NCBI GenBank assembly: GCA_038318895.1
Contig: JBBQCS010000006.1
Location: 4,056 to 68,055 of the forward strand
DNA length: 64,000 bases
From: UBA11222 sp030652895
Lineage (GTDB): Bacteria > Pseudomonadota > Alphaproteobacteria > UBA11222
Direction of reading: 5' to 3'
Below the pieces are notes generated by a model. The model worked only from the letters and a program-made list of their open reading frames with translations. It made no database searches and had not been told where the DNA came from. This document shows, in pieces, positions 1 to 9,086 of this stretch. Numbering within the stretch: position 1 is the first letter of the stretch; each line of letters opens with the position of its first letter. The translations under genes were made by a program, and so were the position numbers.

Positions 1-1736
1 TCAATCAGCTCTTCGGTCATCTCGATATGCTTGACCGCCTTGTTGGTGACCAGCTCACGTACCGCTTTGCGGGCCAGATTGGCCAGCTCGCGTTCAAGAT
101 TTCGCACACCGGCTTCGCGCGTGTAATAGCGAATCAGATGTTTAACGCCGGAATCCGGTATTGTGAACTCCTCCGCTTTCAGACCATGGGCTTCGCGCTG
201 TTTAGCGACCAGATGGCGCTTGGCGATCTCGATCTTTTCGTCCTCGGTATAACCGGGAATACGGATGATCTCCATCCGGTCCAGCAGCGGTTCGGGCATG
301 CGCAAGCTGTTCGCCGTAGTGACGAACATCACGTCTGACAGATCATAGTCCACTTCAAGATAATGGTCCGCAAACGTACTGTTCTGCTCGGGGTCCAGTA
401 CTTCCAGCAGTGCCGATGACGGATCGCCGCGGAAATCGGCGCCCATTTTATCAACCTCGTCGAGCAGGAAAAACGGATTGGAGTGTTTCGCCTTGCGCAG
501 GCTCTGAATGACCTTGCCTGGCATGGAGCCGATATATGTCCGGCGGTGGCCGCGAATTTCAGCCTCGTCGCGCACACCACCCAAAGACATACGAATGAAC
601 TCACGCCCCGTCGCCCTGGCGATCGATTTGCCCAGCGACGTCTTGCCAACGCCCGGCGGGCCCACAAGGCACAGGATCGGACCTTTCAGCTTGCCAGTAC
701 GCTTTTGCACGGCAAGATATTCAAGGATACGCTCCTTTACTTTTTCAAGTCCGTAATGATCGGCGTCAAGAATGGCCTCCGCGCGCGCCAGATCAATATT
801 GACCCGCTTGCGCTTGTTCCACGGAATAGACAGCAGCCAGTCGAGATAGTTGCGCACAACAGTGGCCTCTGCCGACATCGGGCTCATATTGCGCAGCTTC
901 TTTAATTCACCCTCGGCCTTTTCACTGGCTTCTTTGCTCAGTTTGGTGTCCTTGATTTTTTGTTCAAGCTCACCAATCTCATCTTTGCCGTTTTCGCCTT
1001 CACCAAGCTCTTTCTGAATCGCCTTCATCTGCTCGTTCAGATAAAACTCGCGCTGGGTCTTTTCCATCTGCCGTTTGACGCGGCCACGAATTTTCTTTTC
1101 AACCTGCAGAACGCTTATCTCGCCTTCCATCATGGAAAGCAGTTTTTCCAGCCGCGCTGCAGTATCGGTCAATTCCAGCAGTTCCTGCTTTTCCGGAATT
1201 TTGACAGCGACATGCGATGCGATTGAATCCGCGAGCTTGGCAGCGCCCTCGATCTGCTCGACCGACACCAAAACATCCTGCGGCAGCTTTTTACCAAGCT
1301 TTACATATTGATCGAACAGGGAAGTGACCGAACGGGCCAGCGCCTCAACCTCCGGCGTGTCATCCTGCTCTGCTGCAATGATTTCGACTTCCGCCTGAAT
1401 GAACTCGGCGTTATCCGTGAACCGCTTGATACGGGCGCGCGACACGCCTTCAACCAGCACCTTGACGGTTTTGTCGGGCAATTTCAGCAATTGCATCACT
1501 GTCGCGATGGTGCCAACCTGATAAATATCATCCTTGGTCGGGTCATCGTTCGCCGCGTCACGCTGTGCGACAAGCATGATCTGCTTATCCGTCTGCATCA
1601 TATCTTCAAGTGCGCGGACAGATTTTTCCCGCCCCACAAACAAGGGCACCACCATATGCGGGAAAACGACAATATCCCTAAGCGGTAAAACGGGAAGAAT
1701 GTTGGGCTGGTCAGACTTTTTCGATACTTCTTCCAT
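1..1736 (-). CDS. lon: Lon ATP-dependent protease, N-terminal part
   Basis: ATP-dependent serine protease that degrades misfolded and regulatory proteins in the cytoplasm. The left edge cuts the gene, leaving about 578 residues. The start ATG begins MEEVSKKSDQPNILPVLPLR. Visible are the N-terminal LON substrate-binding domain (about 15-210), a long charged helical segment (about 190-310), the AAA+ Walker A GPPGVGKTS near 358 and Walker B FFLLDEVDKMG near 425. The protease domain with its Ser-Lys dyad would lie beyond the edge. It follows clpX on the same strand after 177 bases that contain a strong stem-loop. The gap is consistent with its own promoter or partial read-through from clpX. Confidence 0.97.
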   Translation of the reverse strand, partial: MEEVSKKSDQPNILPVLPLRDIVVFPHMVVPLFVGREKSVRALEDMMQTDKQIMLVAQRDAANDDPTKDDIYQVGTIATVMQLLKLPDKTVKVLVEGVSRARIKRFTDNAEFIQAEVEIIAAEQDDTPEVEALARSVTSLFDQYVKLGKKLPQDVLVSVEQIEGAAKLADSIASHVAVKIPEKQELLELTDTAARLEKLLSMMEGEISVLQVEKKIRGRVKRQMEKTQREFYLNEQMKAIQKELGEGENGKDEIGELEQKIKDTKLSKEASEKAEGELKKLRNMSPMSAEATVVRNYLDWLLSIPWNKRKRVNIDLARAEAILDADHYGLEKVKERILEYLAVQKRTGKLKGPILCLVGPPGVGKTSLGKSIARATGREFIRMSLGGVRDEAEIRGHRRTYIGSMPGKVIQSLRKAKHSNPFFLLDEVDKMGADFRGDPSSALLEVLDPEQNSTFADHYLEVDYDLSDVMFVTTANSLRMPEPLLDRMEIIRIPGYTEDEKIEIAKRHLVAKQREAHGLKAEEFTIPDSGVKHLIRYYTREAGVRNLERELANLARKAVRELVTNKAVKHIEMTEELI

Positions 1737-1801
1737 AACAATCCCCTTACATATGCGCTGTGTCATAAACCCGCGTCAGCCAAGATCATGAACATGCGCA
1801 A

Positions 1802-1826
1802 CCCCGCCCGGCCATCCGGCGCGGGG
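1802..1826 (-). terminator. GC-rich stem-loop between clpX and lon
   Basis: CCCCGCCCGG (1802-1811) faces CCGGCGCGGGG (1816-1826) across a CCAT loop, giving a ten-pair stem with one bulged base. Read on the minus strand it lies about 90 bases after the clpX stop. It is followed only by GGGGTTGC-like sequence without a real T run, so it could be an imperfect terminator, an RNA processing site or a stabilising hairpin. Confidence 0.4.
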
Positions 1827-1913
1827 CACTGTTTTAACGTGGGTTTAACCGGAACAATATTCAAGACCCGTTCGCAAGTATCGCTGCTTTTTCGGGAAAG
1901 CAAGAAAGCGATA

Positions 1914-3191
1914 TCACGCCGAGGCGCCAGCGTCCTCGCGGCGATCCCGGTCCGAATAGATATATAACGGGCTGGCCTTGCCGTCGACGACCTCACCGCT
2001 GATAACAACCTCTTCGACCGATTCGAAACTCGGCAACTCATACATTGTGTCGAGCAGAATTGATTCCAGGATAGATCGCAAACCACGCGCGCCGGTTTTG
2101 CGCAAAATGGCTTTCTTGGCGATGGCGCGCAACGCATCTTCCGAGAAAGTCAATTTGACATTCTCCATATCGAACAGACGCTGGAACTGTTTTGCCAGCG
2201 CATTTTTCGGTTTGCTTAGTATGTCAACCAGCGCCGGCTCATCAAGATCGGTGAGCGTCGCCAGTACCGGCAAGCGGCCGACAAATTCCGGGATCAGACC
2301 AAAAGCAAGCAGATCTTCCGGCTCCAGCATTTTGAGAATTTCGCCGGTGCGCCTGTCGTCGGGTGATTTAACATTGGCGCCAAAACCAATTGACGACCCC
2401 TGCCCGCGCGCGGAAATAATGCGTTCCAGCCCCGAAAAGGCGCCGCCGCAAATAAACAGAATATTGGTCGTATCCACCTGCAGGAATTCCTGCTGAGGAT
2501 GTTTGCGCCCGCCTTGCGGGGGAACGCTGGCGACAGTTCCCTCCATCAGCTTCAGCAACGCCTGCTGAACGCCTTCGCCGGAAACGTCGCGTGTAATGGA
2601 CGGGTTGTCGGATTTGCGGCTGATCTTGTCGACTTCGTCGATATAGACAATCCCGCGTTGCGCCTTCTCGACATTATAGTCCGCCGACTGCAGCAGTTTG
2701 AGAATGATGTTCTCAACGTCTTCCCCGACATACCCGGCTTCGGTAAGTGTCGTCGCATCCGCCATCGTGAACGGCACATCGAGAATCCGCGCCAGTGTCT
2801 GGGCAAGCAGCGTCTTGCCGCAACCCGTCGGGCCAATGAGCAGAATGTTTGACTTGGCGATTTCGACGTCGCCGGCTTTTTGCTGCTGATTGAGCCGCTT
2901 GTAGTGATTGTGCACCGCCACCGACAAGACACGTTTCGCGTAATCCTGTCCGATCACATAATCATCGAGAGTCTTGCGAATTTCTTTTGGCGTCGGAACG
3001 CCCGCGCGCGACTTGACGAGCGAGGTTTTGGTTTCTTCACGGATGATATCCATGCACAACTCGACGCACTCATCGCATATGAATACTGTCGGACCTGCAA
3101 TCAGCTTGCGCACTTCATGCTGGCTCTTGCCACAGAACGAGCAATAGAGCGTATTCTTTGAATCGCTACCGCCGCCGCTGACCTTGCTCAT
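1914..3191 (-). CDS. clpX: ATP-dependent Clp protease ATP-binding subunit ClpX
   Basis: Hexameric AAA+ unfoldase that feeds substrates to ClpP. The protein of 425 residues has the N-terminal C4 zinc-binding domain (Cys17, Cys20, Cys39, Cys42), Walker A GPTGCGKT near 120, Walker B IVYIDEVDKI near 180, the pore motif GYVGEDVE and the C-terminal small domain. I chose the ATG at 3191 (MSKVSGGGSDSKNTLYCSFC) because GGAG lies eight bases upstream and homologues begin here; an in-frame start 12 codons upstream is less likely. The 223 bases between clpP and clpX hold no gene and probably contain its promoter. Confidence 0.97.
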   Translation of the reverse strand: MSKVSGGGSDSKNTLYCSFCGKSQHEVRKLIAGPTVFICDECVELCMDIIREETKTSLVKSRAGVPTPKEIRKTLDDYVIGQDYAKRVLSVAVHNHYKRLNQQQKAGDVEIAKSNILLIGPTGCGKTLLAQTLARILDVPFTMADATTLTEAGYVGEDVENIILKLLQSADYNVEKAQRGIVYIDEVDKISRKSDNPSITRDVSGEGVQQALLKLMEGTVASVPPQGGRKHPQQEFLQVDTTNILFICGGAFSGLERIISARGQGSSIGFGANVKSPDDRRTGEILKMLEPEDLLAFGLIPEFVGRLPVLATLTDLDEPALVDILSKPKNALAKQFQRLFDMENVKLTFSEDALRAIAKKAILRKTGARGLRSILESILLDTMYELPSFESVEEVVISGEVVDGKASPLYIYSDRDRREDAGASA

Positions 3192-3414
3192 CTGGAGACT
3201 CCGTCTGCTATTGTGTTTCACACCCACCGGACTAAACAGCAGGAGGAATACTCATTTCCTATTTTGCCTCAAAACCCTGGCTGAGAGCAAGAGGCTCGGG
3301 CATTACCCCGGTCCGCCGCGAATCTCATGCCCGATTCTGACGTCTCAAGAAGTTATTCGAGCATGTTAGCCCATATAATTTCAAGATTTCATTAATATAG
3401 GGACTTTATGTCCA

Positions 3415-4041
3415 CTATGCACCCTCTTCAGCGGCAGGGCGCTTCTCGACGACCTTGTCGATTATTCCAAATTCCTTGGCCTTTTCCGCAGTCATGAAAT
3501 TATCACGCTCCAGGGCCGCTTCAACCCGCTCAACCGGCAGCCCGGTATGCTTGGCGTAAATCAGATTAAGTCTATGTTTCAAGGCCCGGATTTCCTCCGC
3601 ATGCAGGAGAATATCCGACGCCTGCCCCTGAAACCCTCCTGAGGGCTGATGTAACATGATGCGGGCATTTGGCAGCGCAAAACGCGAATCCTTTTCCCCC
3701 GCAGTCAATAATAGCGAACCCATGGACGCGGCCTGGCCAACGCATAAGGTGGAAACGGCTGGGCGGATATATTGCATCGTATCATAGATGCCCAGGCCGG
3801 AAGTCACCACTCCGCCTGGAGAATTGATATACATGAAGATTTCTTTTTTTGGATTCTCCGCTTCCAGAAACAGCAGCTGCGCGGTTACCAGCGTCGCCAT
3901 GTGATCCTCGATCGGGCCGGTAATAAAAATGATCCGCTCCTTGAGCAGGCGCGAAAAAATATCATAGGCGCGTTCGCCGCGGCTGGTTTGTTCCACCACC
4001 ATCGGAACAAGGTTCATATAGGTATCGACTGGATCTCGCAT
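3415..4041 (-). CDS. clpP: ATP-dependent Clp protease proteolytic subunit ClpP
   Basis: Serine protease subunit that forms the tetradecameric chamber served by ClpX or ClpA. The 208 residues match the usual length. The catalytic triad is visible: Ser106 in GQAASMGS, His131 in IMLHQPSGG and Asp180 in ERDNFM. The start MRDPVDTYMNLVPMVVEQ is typical of alphaproteobacterial ClpP. It lies 58 bases downstream of tig on the same strand, so co-transcription with trigger factor is likely. Confidence 0.97.
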   Translation of the reverse strand: MRDPVDTYMNLVPMVVEQTSRGERAYDIFSRLLKERIIFITGPIEDHMATLVTAQLLFLEAENPKKEIFMYINSPGGVVTSGLGIYDTMQYIRPAVSTLCVGQAASMGSLLLTAGEKDSRFALPNARIMLHQPSGGFQGQASDILLHAEEIRALKHRLNLIYAKHTGLPVERVEAALERDNFMTAEKAKEFGIIDKVVEKRPAAEEGA

Positions 4042-4099
4042 GGTTTGTTGTCCTGAGCTTGTGCTGACAAAGAGTAAGGCGTGCTGCCAACGTTAAGGT

Positions 4100-5428
4100 C
4101 TAGTCTTCGTCGTCTGGTTCCTTGAACAGTTCTTCCCTGCTGACCGGCGCATCCGTCACCTGAGCCAGCTCCAGAATAAAGTCAACGACCTTGTCCTCGT
4201 AAAGCGGTGCGCGCAGGGACGCCAGCGCCTGAGGGTTTTTCTGATAATATTCGAACAGCAATTTTTCCTGGCCCGGAAACTGCGACGCCTGACGGAAAAG
4301 CGCGTCGCGCATCGCGTCTTCCGACACGGTGATATTATTGCGCTGGCCAATTTCCGCCAGCAACAAACCCAACCGCACCCGGCGGTCGGCAATCACGCGG
4401 TACTCTGTGCGGAGTTCCTCTTCGGATTTATCCTGATCCGCCATGGTTTGTCCGCGCCGTTGAAGTTCCTGTTGAAACTGTTGCCAGATTTGATCTTCTT
4501 CCCCAGCCAGCATTCCGGGCGGCACTTCAAAGGCATGCGCTTTGTCCAGTGTGTCCAGCAACGCGCGCTTCAACCGTGACCGGCTGACATTTTTGTAATC
4601 GGTTGTAATGCGTTCCAGCATCGCCTCACGCAGTTTTTCGAGATTTTCCATGCCAAGCTTTTCGGCAAAGGCGTCATCAATGGTGATCGCCTCCGGTGCG
4701 CGAATCTGATGCACCTTCACATCGAAGACCGCGTTCTTGCCCGCCAGATGTGTCGCGCCATACTCCTCCGGGAACGTAACATTGATCTGCTTTTCGTCGC
4801 CCTTTTTGGCGCCAACCAGTTGCTCCTCAAAGCCCGGAATGAACATTTTCTGTCCAATCTGAACACTGACATTCTCCGACTTGCCGCCTTCGAAAGGCAC
4901 GTCATCAATCTTGCCATCGTAATCGATAACCACAACATCACCATCTTCCGCACCGGCGTCATCGGCCTTGTCGGTAAAGGCGCGTTGTTGCTCCGCCAGC
5001 CTTTGGACAGCTTCATCCGCCTCGTCAGGCGTGACTTCGCACACTGGGCGCTCCAGCTTCAGCGTGGTGAAATCCATTGGCTCGATGGCCGGCAACACCT
5101 CCACTTCCAGCGTGAATTCAAGATCGGAATCATTCTCGAACTTGACCACGTCAATTTTAGGCTGCATCGCCGGCTTTAAATCGTGCTGCTTCAGCGCGCT
5201 TTCGGTGGAATCCTGAACGGCGGCCTGCATCACTTCCCCACGCACCCCGTCGCCATACAGCTTTTTCAACAATGACACCGGCACCTTGCCGCGGCGAAAG
5301 CCTTTTATCTGTACGGTTTGCTTGAGTTGTTCCAGACGTTCATCCGTGCGCGCGGCAAGCGTCCCTGCATCAACCACAATGGTAAATGCGTGCTTCAGGC
5401 CCTCTGCGCTCGTTTCAGTAATTTGCAT
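4100..5428 (-). CDS. tig: Trigger factor, ribosome-bound chaperone and peptidyl-prolyl isomerase
   Basis: Chaperone that binds nascent chains at the ribosome exit tunnel. It has 442 residues in the standard layout: an N-terminal ribosome-binding domain with the signature GFRRGKVP at 43-50, an FKBP-type isomerase domain at about 160-245 (VVIDYDGKIDDVPFEGG, IPGFEEQLVG), and a long helical C-terminal domain ending in an acidic tail. The start is the ATG of MQITETSAEG; the frame stays open 58 codons upstream, but that extension does not look like protein and homologues start with MQ(I/V)TET. It is the first gene of the tig-clpP-clpX-lon cluster. Confidence 0.96.
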   Translation of the reverse strand: MQITETSAEGLKHAFTIVVDAGTLAARTDERLEQLKQTVQIKGFRRGKVPVSLLKKLYGDGVRGEVMQAAVQDSTESALKQHDLKPAMQPKIDVVKFENDSDLEFTLEVEVLPAIEPMDFTTLKLERPVCEVTPDEADEAVQRLAEQQRAFTDKADDAGAEDGDVVVIDYDGKIDDVPFEGGKSENVSVQIGQKMFIPGFEEQLVGAKKGDEKQINVTFPEEYGATHLAGKNAVFDVKVHQIRAPEAITIDDAFAEKLGMENLEKLREAMLERITTDYKNVSRSRLKRALLDTLDKAHAFEVPPGMLAGEEDQIWQQFQQELQRRGQTMADQDKSEEELRTEYRVIADRRVRLGLLLAEIGQRNNITVSEDAMRDALFRQASQFPGQEKLLFEYYQKNPQALASLRAPLYEDKVVDFILELAQVTDAPVSREELFKEPDDED

Positions 5429-5639
5429 AACAGTTCCAGTTGCGAAAAATGGTTCAATAGAAGGGCGGCAGGCAGCTAAGCTACGCCAATTAACGCGCCG
5501 TGACGAGAGGCATACCCCGGTTATTTCCCCACTGCAAGCAAAGGCTTTGGGCAGGAAGGGCATTGTGGGTGGGACATCGGCTGCAGGATCGTGCGCCAAC
5601 ACGCCATACCCCGGAACCGGACAGTAAGATTATCGGAGT

Positions 5640-5667
5640 TCTATAGGGAAAAGTAGTAATTCGCCAA
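5640..5667 (-). promoter_or_regulatory. possible sigma-70 promoter for tig
   Basis: On the minus strand TTGGCG, a 16-base spacer and TATAGA lie about 210 bases upstream of the tig start. The -10 box is moderate, the -35 weaker, and the leader would be long, so the assignment is tentative. The rest of the 513-base gap between tig and the divergent transporter shows no gene apart from the promoter at 5832. Confidence 0.35.
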
Positions 5668-5831
5668 CAATAACAACATAACTTTCTAGGCGGTCATTTT
5701 TTTGAAGCTCTTTTGCATGTATTCCACGAGGCATTATCCGAACCGGTACGCATAATGAAAAGCTACCCCTCTCGATTCCAGATTTCGAGGTTTTTCACGT
5801 GGCCCCGTAAGTATGCGTGAACCTAAAACAC

Positions 5832-5860
5832 TTGACGTTTTTGCACCGCAACATTAATAA
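5832..5860 (+). promoter_or_regulatory. sigma-70 promoter for the SulP transporter
   Basis: TTGACG (5832-5837), an exact 17-base spacer and TAATAA (5855-5860) form a near-consensus promoter. The expected transcript start near 5867 leaves a leader of about 75 bases before the ATG at 5942. Confidence 0.6.
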
Positions 5861-5941
5861 TGTCCGCCATTCAAAGATATGCCTTGTTTTCGCGAAGCGA
5901 TGTGATTCCGGCGCTTTGTGAACAATAAAACGAGGGTGTAC

Positions 5942-7423
5942 ATGTCTTTGTCTCGACTTCGGGCCGAGTGGTTCGGCAATGTCCGTGGTGATCTTCTGGC
6001 TGGCATGGTGGTAGCGCTTGCGCTGATCCCCGAATCCATCGCTTTTTCCATTATTGCAGGCGTTGACCCCAAGGTTGGTCTGTATGCGTCGTTCTGTATC
6101 GCGGTGGTGATCGCGATTGTCGGCGGCAGGCCCGGCATGATTTCCGCCGCCACTGGCGCAATGGCTCTGGTGATCGTCACACTCGTCAAGGAGCATGGAC
6201 TGGAATATCTGCTGGCGGCGACATTGCTGACGGGTGTGATACAGATATTTGCAGGCATCTTAAAGCTGGGTTCGCTCTTGCGGTTTGTTTCAAGGTCCGT
6301 GGTTACAGGCTTTGTTAACGCACTGGCAATATTGATTTTTATGGCCCAACTGCCGGAATTCAGTGGCGCGAATTGGCAAATGTACGCCATGGTGGCGGCG
6401 GGGCTTGGTATCATCTACCTTTTGCCGTACATCACTAAAATTGTTCCATCGCCGCTAGTGGCGATTGTGGTGCTGACAGTCTTTAGCATTTTCATGGGGC
6501 TGGACATCCGTACTGTAGGCGACATGGGGCAGCTCCCAGATACGTTACCGATGTTCCTGATGCCAAACGTACCGCTGAATTGGGAAACGCTTGTTATTAT
6601 TTTGCCCTACTCCGTTACGCTAGCGGCGGTTGGCTTGCTGGAATCGCTTATGACGGCGGTAATTGTTGACGATATGACGGATACCCCGAGCCAGAAAAAC
6701 CGTGAATGCGCGGGTCAGGGTATCGCCAATATCATTACCGGCTTCTTTGGCGGCATGGCGGGGTGCGCGATGATCGGCCAATCCGTCATTAATGTGAAGT
6801 CCGGCGGGCGTGGCAGGCTTTCTACGTTCTTCGCCGGGGCGTTCCTGCTGTTCCTAATTTTAGTGCTGGCCGAATGGGTGAAACAGATACCGATGGCGGC
6901 ATTGGTAGCTGTAATGATTATGGTGGCTATCGGGACGTTCCGGTGGGACTCGGTTGCGAACCTGAAAAACCATCCAAAAACTTCGAGCCTGGTTATGATC
7001 ACAACCGTGGTTATTGTTGTATTTACGCATAATCTGGCGCTTGGCGTATTTATTGGCGTGCTGATGAGCGCCCTGTTCTTTGCAAAAAAAGTGGCCCGCT
7101 ACTTTGCGTTGGAAACAAATTTGTCAGAGAACGGTAAACACAGATTCTATAAGGTTTATGGGCAAATATTTTTCGCCTCCGCCGATATATTCTGTTCAAA
7201 ATTTGATTTTAAGGAGCCGCTTGAGAAAGTGACGATTGATTTAACCCGGGCGCATTTCTGGGATTTAACCGGTGTTGGCGCGCTTGATAAAGTTGTGCTG
7301 AGATTCCGGCGCGAAGGCGCTGAGGTCGAGCTTATTGGTATGAATGAGGCAAGCGCGACGATTGTTGATAAACTTGGGGTTTTTGACAAACCAGAAGCGG
7401 TAGAATTATTGCATCAGCACTAG
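5942..7423 (+). CDS. SulP family inorganic anion transporter with STAS domain
   Basis: Inner-membrane anion carrier of the SulP/SLC26 family; members move sulfate, bicarbonate, dicarboxylates or other anions, and the substrate cannot be read from the sequence. The 493-residue protein has about 10-12 hydrophobic segments, including the family motif region RGDLLAGMVVALALIPESIAF and a GLYASF loop. A short cytoplasmic C-terminal STAS domain follows (about 400-490, VTIDLTRAHFWDLTGVGAL). I chose the ATG at 5942 because GAGGG sits five bases upstream; an ATG eight codons earlier lacks such a site. It stands alone between tig and tRNA-Arg. Confidence 0.9.
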   Translation: MSLSRLRAEWFGNVRGDLLAGMVVALALIPESIAFSIIAGVDPKVGLYASFCIAVVIAIVGGRPGMISAATGAMALVIVTLVKEHGLEYLLAATLLTGVIQIFAGILKLGSLLRFVSRSVVTGFVNALAILIFMAQLPEFSGANWQMYAMVAAGLGIIYLLPYITKIVPSPLVAIVVLTVFSIFMGLDIRTVGDMGQLPDTLPMFLMPNVPLNWETLVIILPYSVTLAAVGLLESLMTAVIVDDMTDTPSQKNRECAGQGIANIITGFFGGMAGCAMIGQSVINVKSGGRGRLSTFFAGAFLLFLILVLAEWVKQIPMAALVAVMIMVAIGTFRWDSVANLKNHPKTSSLVMITTVVIVVFTHNLALGVFIGVLMSALFFAKKVARYFALETNLSENGKHRFYKVYGQIFFASADIFCSKFDFKEPLEKVTIDLTRAHFWDLTGVGALDKVVLRFRREGAEVELIGMNEASATIVDKLGVFDKPEAVELLHQH

Positions 7424-7524
7424 CTGTAAGACGCGGCGTCAGAACGTGCAAAGCGCCTTAATACCAATCGATTGCGTGACGGATGCTTTGTAAGCGCAAA
7501 GATTTATTTATTCAAACACAAGAA

Positions 7525-7601
7525 TGGCGCGCCCGAAGAGATTCGAACTCCTGACCCCCAGATTCGTAGTCTGGTGCTCTATCCAGCTGAGCTACGGGCG
7601 C
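7525..7601 (-). tRNA. tRNA-Arg (anticodon ACG)
   Basis: A 77-base cloverleaf read on the minus strand. The acceptor GCGCCCG pairs with CGGGCGC, followed by a G discriminator and an encoded CCA (7525-7527). The D arm contains GCTCAGCTGGATAGAGC, the anticodon stem-loop carries ACG (7565-7567), and the T arm is AGGAG-TTCGAAT-CTCTT. The wobble A34 is normally deaminated to inosine by TadA. Confidence 0.97.
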
Positions 7602-7889
7602 CCGTATGGGCTTGCGCTTTTCCTGTTAAGCGCGCGAACCTAATCAAATGCGGATGAATTGACAAGCATTGTTAATCCGATACTGAAAAATCATGCTTGC
7701 GTAATGGGTTTATTGAACGATAACCGCTTGTGGCGTCATGATGCGATGCACTAAGATCATCTGCGAATTGTATACGGGAATCATGCTTGAGCCTTGTCGC
7801 TTGTGCGGGATAGTAGAATTCCGGTAAAATGGGGAGCTGCCGCCGTGAAGACGGGGACAGACATAAACGGGCCGTTAGAGGGGATTGCA

Positions 7890-9065
7890 TTGCGTACATC
7901 GCGAGCTGTGGTCATTGCGGCATCCTTGCTGCTTTTTGGGGTGCTTTCGGGCTGTTCTGGGTCGGCGGACTCGCTTTGGCCGTCTTTTTCCAATGCTGGG
8001 CCAGCGGGGGGCGGAGGGCAGATAGCTGTTCCGCCTTCGTCTGGTGAACTGGGAGGACAACCGGTCATTGATTCGGCAACGGCCGGTGCGCCGCCTTTGC
8101 TGGGCAATACGAACTTCTCACCTTTGCAGCCGTCTCAGGTCGCTCCGACCGGCACGATGGTTGGGCAGCGGGTGATGCAGTTACGCGCGGAACTACAGGC
8201 GCTGGACGGGCGAATCGGGCAGCATAATGGGCGTTTGCAGGAGTTGCGCGCGATAACAGCCGGAAACGCCCAGCGTTACCATGGTACAGTCGCCGCGGTG
8301 ACGACACGCTTGCAACTGGGCACGACCCCGAGCAATCCCATCGTTATCAATCAGTGGAATGCGGCGCAGGCGGATCTGGACCGGCTCAGCTCTGACATCT
8401 CCGCGTTGAATGGACTTAGTAATTCAGTGGCCGAGGACGCCGGGATGGCTGAGTTTCTGCTCGAATCCGCGCGCGCGACCTACGGTCTGGCGGGCGCCAT
8501 CGACGAGGACCATCGTCAGCTCGGAATTCTGGAAGATGAGACCAACCGCAGTCTGGTACTGATCCAGCGTCTGCTGGGCGAGCTGTCGCAAGACATAAGC
8601 CGGCAAACCGCCTATGTCGGCAATGAACGCGCGCGCCTGACCACACTCGCGAATGGCATTAAAAAGGGCGTGATGTTCGGCGAAACCCTTGCCGCTGGCG
8701 CAACGTTCGCTCCGGTGGGCAGTCAGGGATATACGGGCGCCCCCGCCGGTGGGATCGCCGCCGTTGGCCGTCCATTGGTTGTGATTCGCTTTGACCGCCA
8801 GGATGTCGAATATGAACAGCCGCTTTACTCCGCGTTGACGCGCGCCCTGGAAAGCCGTCCCGATGCCCGTTTCGACGTGGTTTCCGTGGCGCCGGCCGGG
8901 GGCAACGCCTCCGACATGCGGCGCAGCCAGACCCAGTCGCGGCACAATGCCGAGGCGGTTATGGCGTCCATCGCCGACATGGGGCTGCCTGCCAGCCGCC
9001 TGAGCATTTCGTCCACCACCAGCGGGGATGTTTCCAGCAACGAAGTACGGGTCTATATGCGCTGA
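7890..9065 (+). CDS. OmpA-like domain lipoprotein
   Basis: Predicted lipoprotein of about 391 residues. The N-terminus has two arginines, a hydrophobic core and the lipobox LSGC, so Cys21 of this start would be acylated. A Gly/Pro-rich linker is followed by an alpha-helical, probably coiled-coil region (about 90-250). The C-terminal 100 residues resemble an OmpA-type peptidoglycan-binding fold (VIRFDRQDVEYEQPLYSAL, then SRHNAEAVMASIADMGLPASRLSISS). No ATG precedes the signal peptide. I chose the TTG at 7890 (GAGGGG six bases upstream) because it gives a normal 20-residue signal; a GTG at 7845 with GGAG upstream and a TTG at 7794 are alternatives. Specific function unknown. Confidence 0.75.
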   Translation: MRTSRAVVIAASLLLFGVLSGCSGSADSLWPSFSNAGPAGGGGQIAVPPSSGELGGQPVIDSATAGAPPLLGNTNFSPLQPSQVAPTGTMVGQRVMQLRAELQALDGRIGQHNGRLQELRAITAGNAQRYHGTVAAVTTRLQLGTTPSNPIVINQWNAAQADLDRLSSDISALNGLSNSVAEDAGMAEFLLESARATYGLAGAIDEDHRQLGILEDETNRSLVLIQRLLGELSQDISRQTAYVGNERARLTTLANGIKKGVMFGETLAAGATFAPVGSQGYTGAPAGGIAAVGRPLVVIRFDRQDVEYEQPLYSALTRALESRPDARFDVVSVAPAGGNASDMRRSQTQSRHNAEAVMASIADMGLPASRLSISSTTSGDVSSNEVRVYMR

Positions 9066-9086
9066 CAATCAGCAACGGGAACTACC

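Noticed and set aside
7472..7657. Plus-strand frame containing EEIRTPDPQIRSLVLYPAEL
   Set aside because: Translation across the complement of tRNA-Arg; a common spurious annotation.
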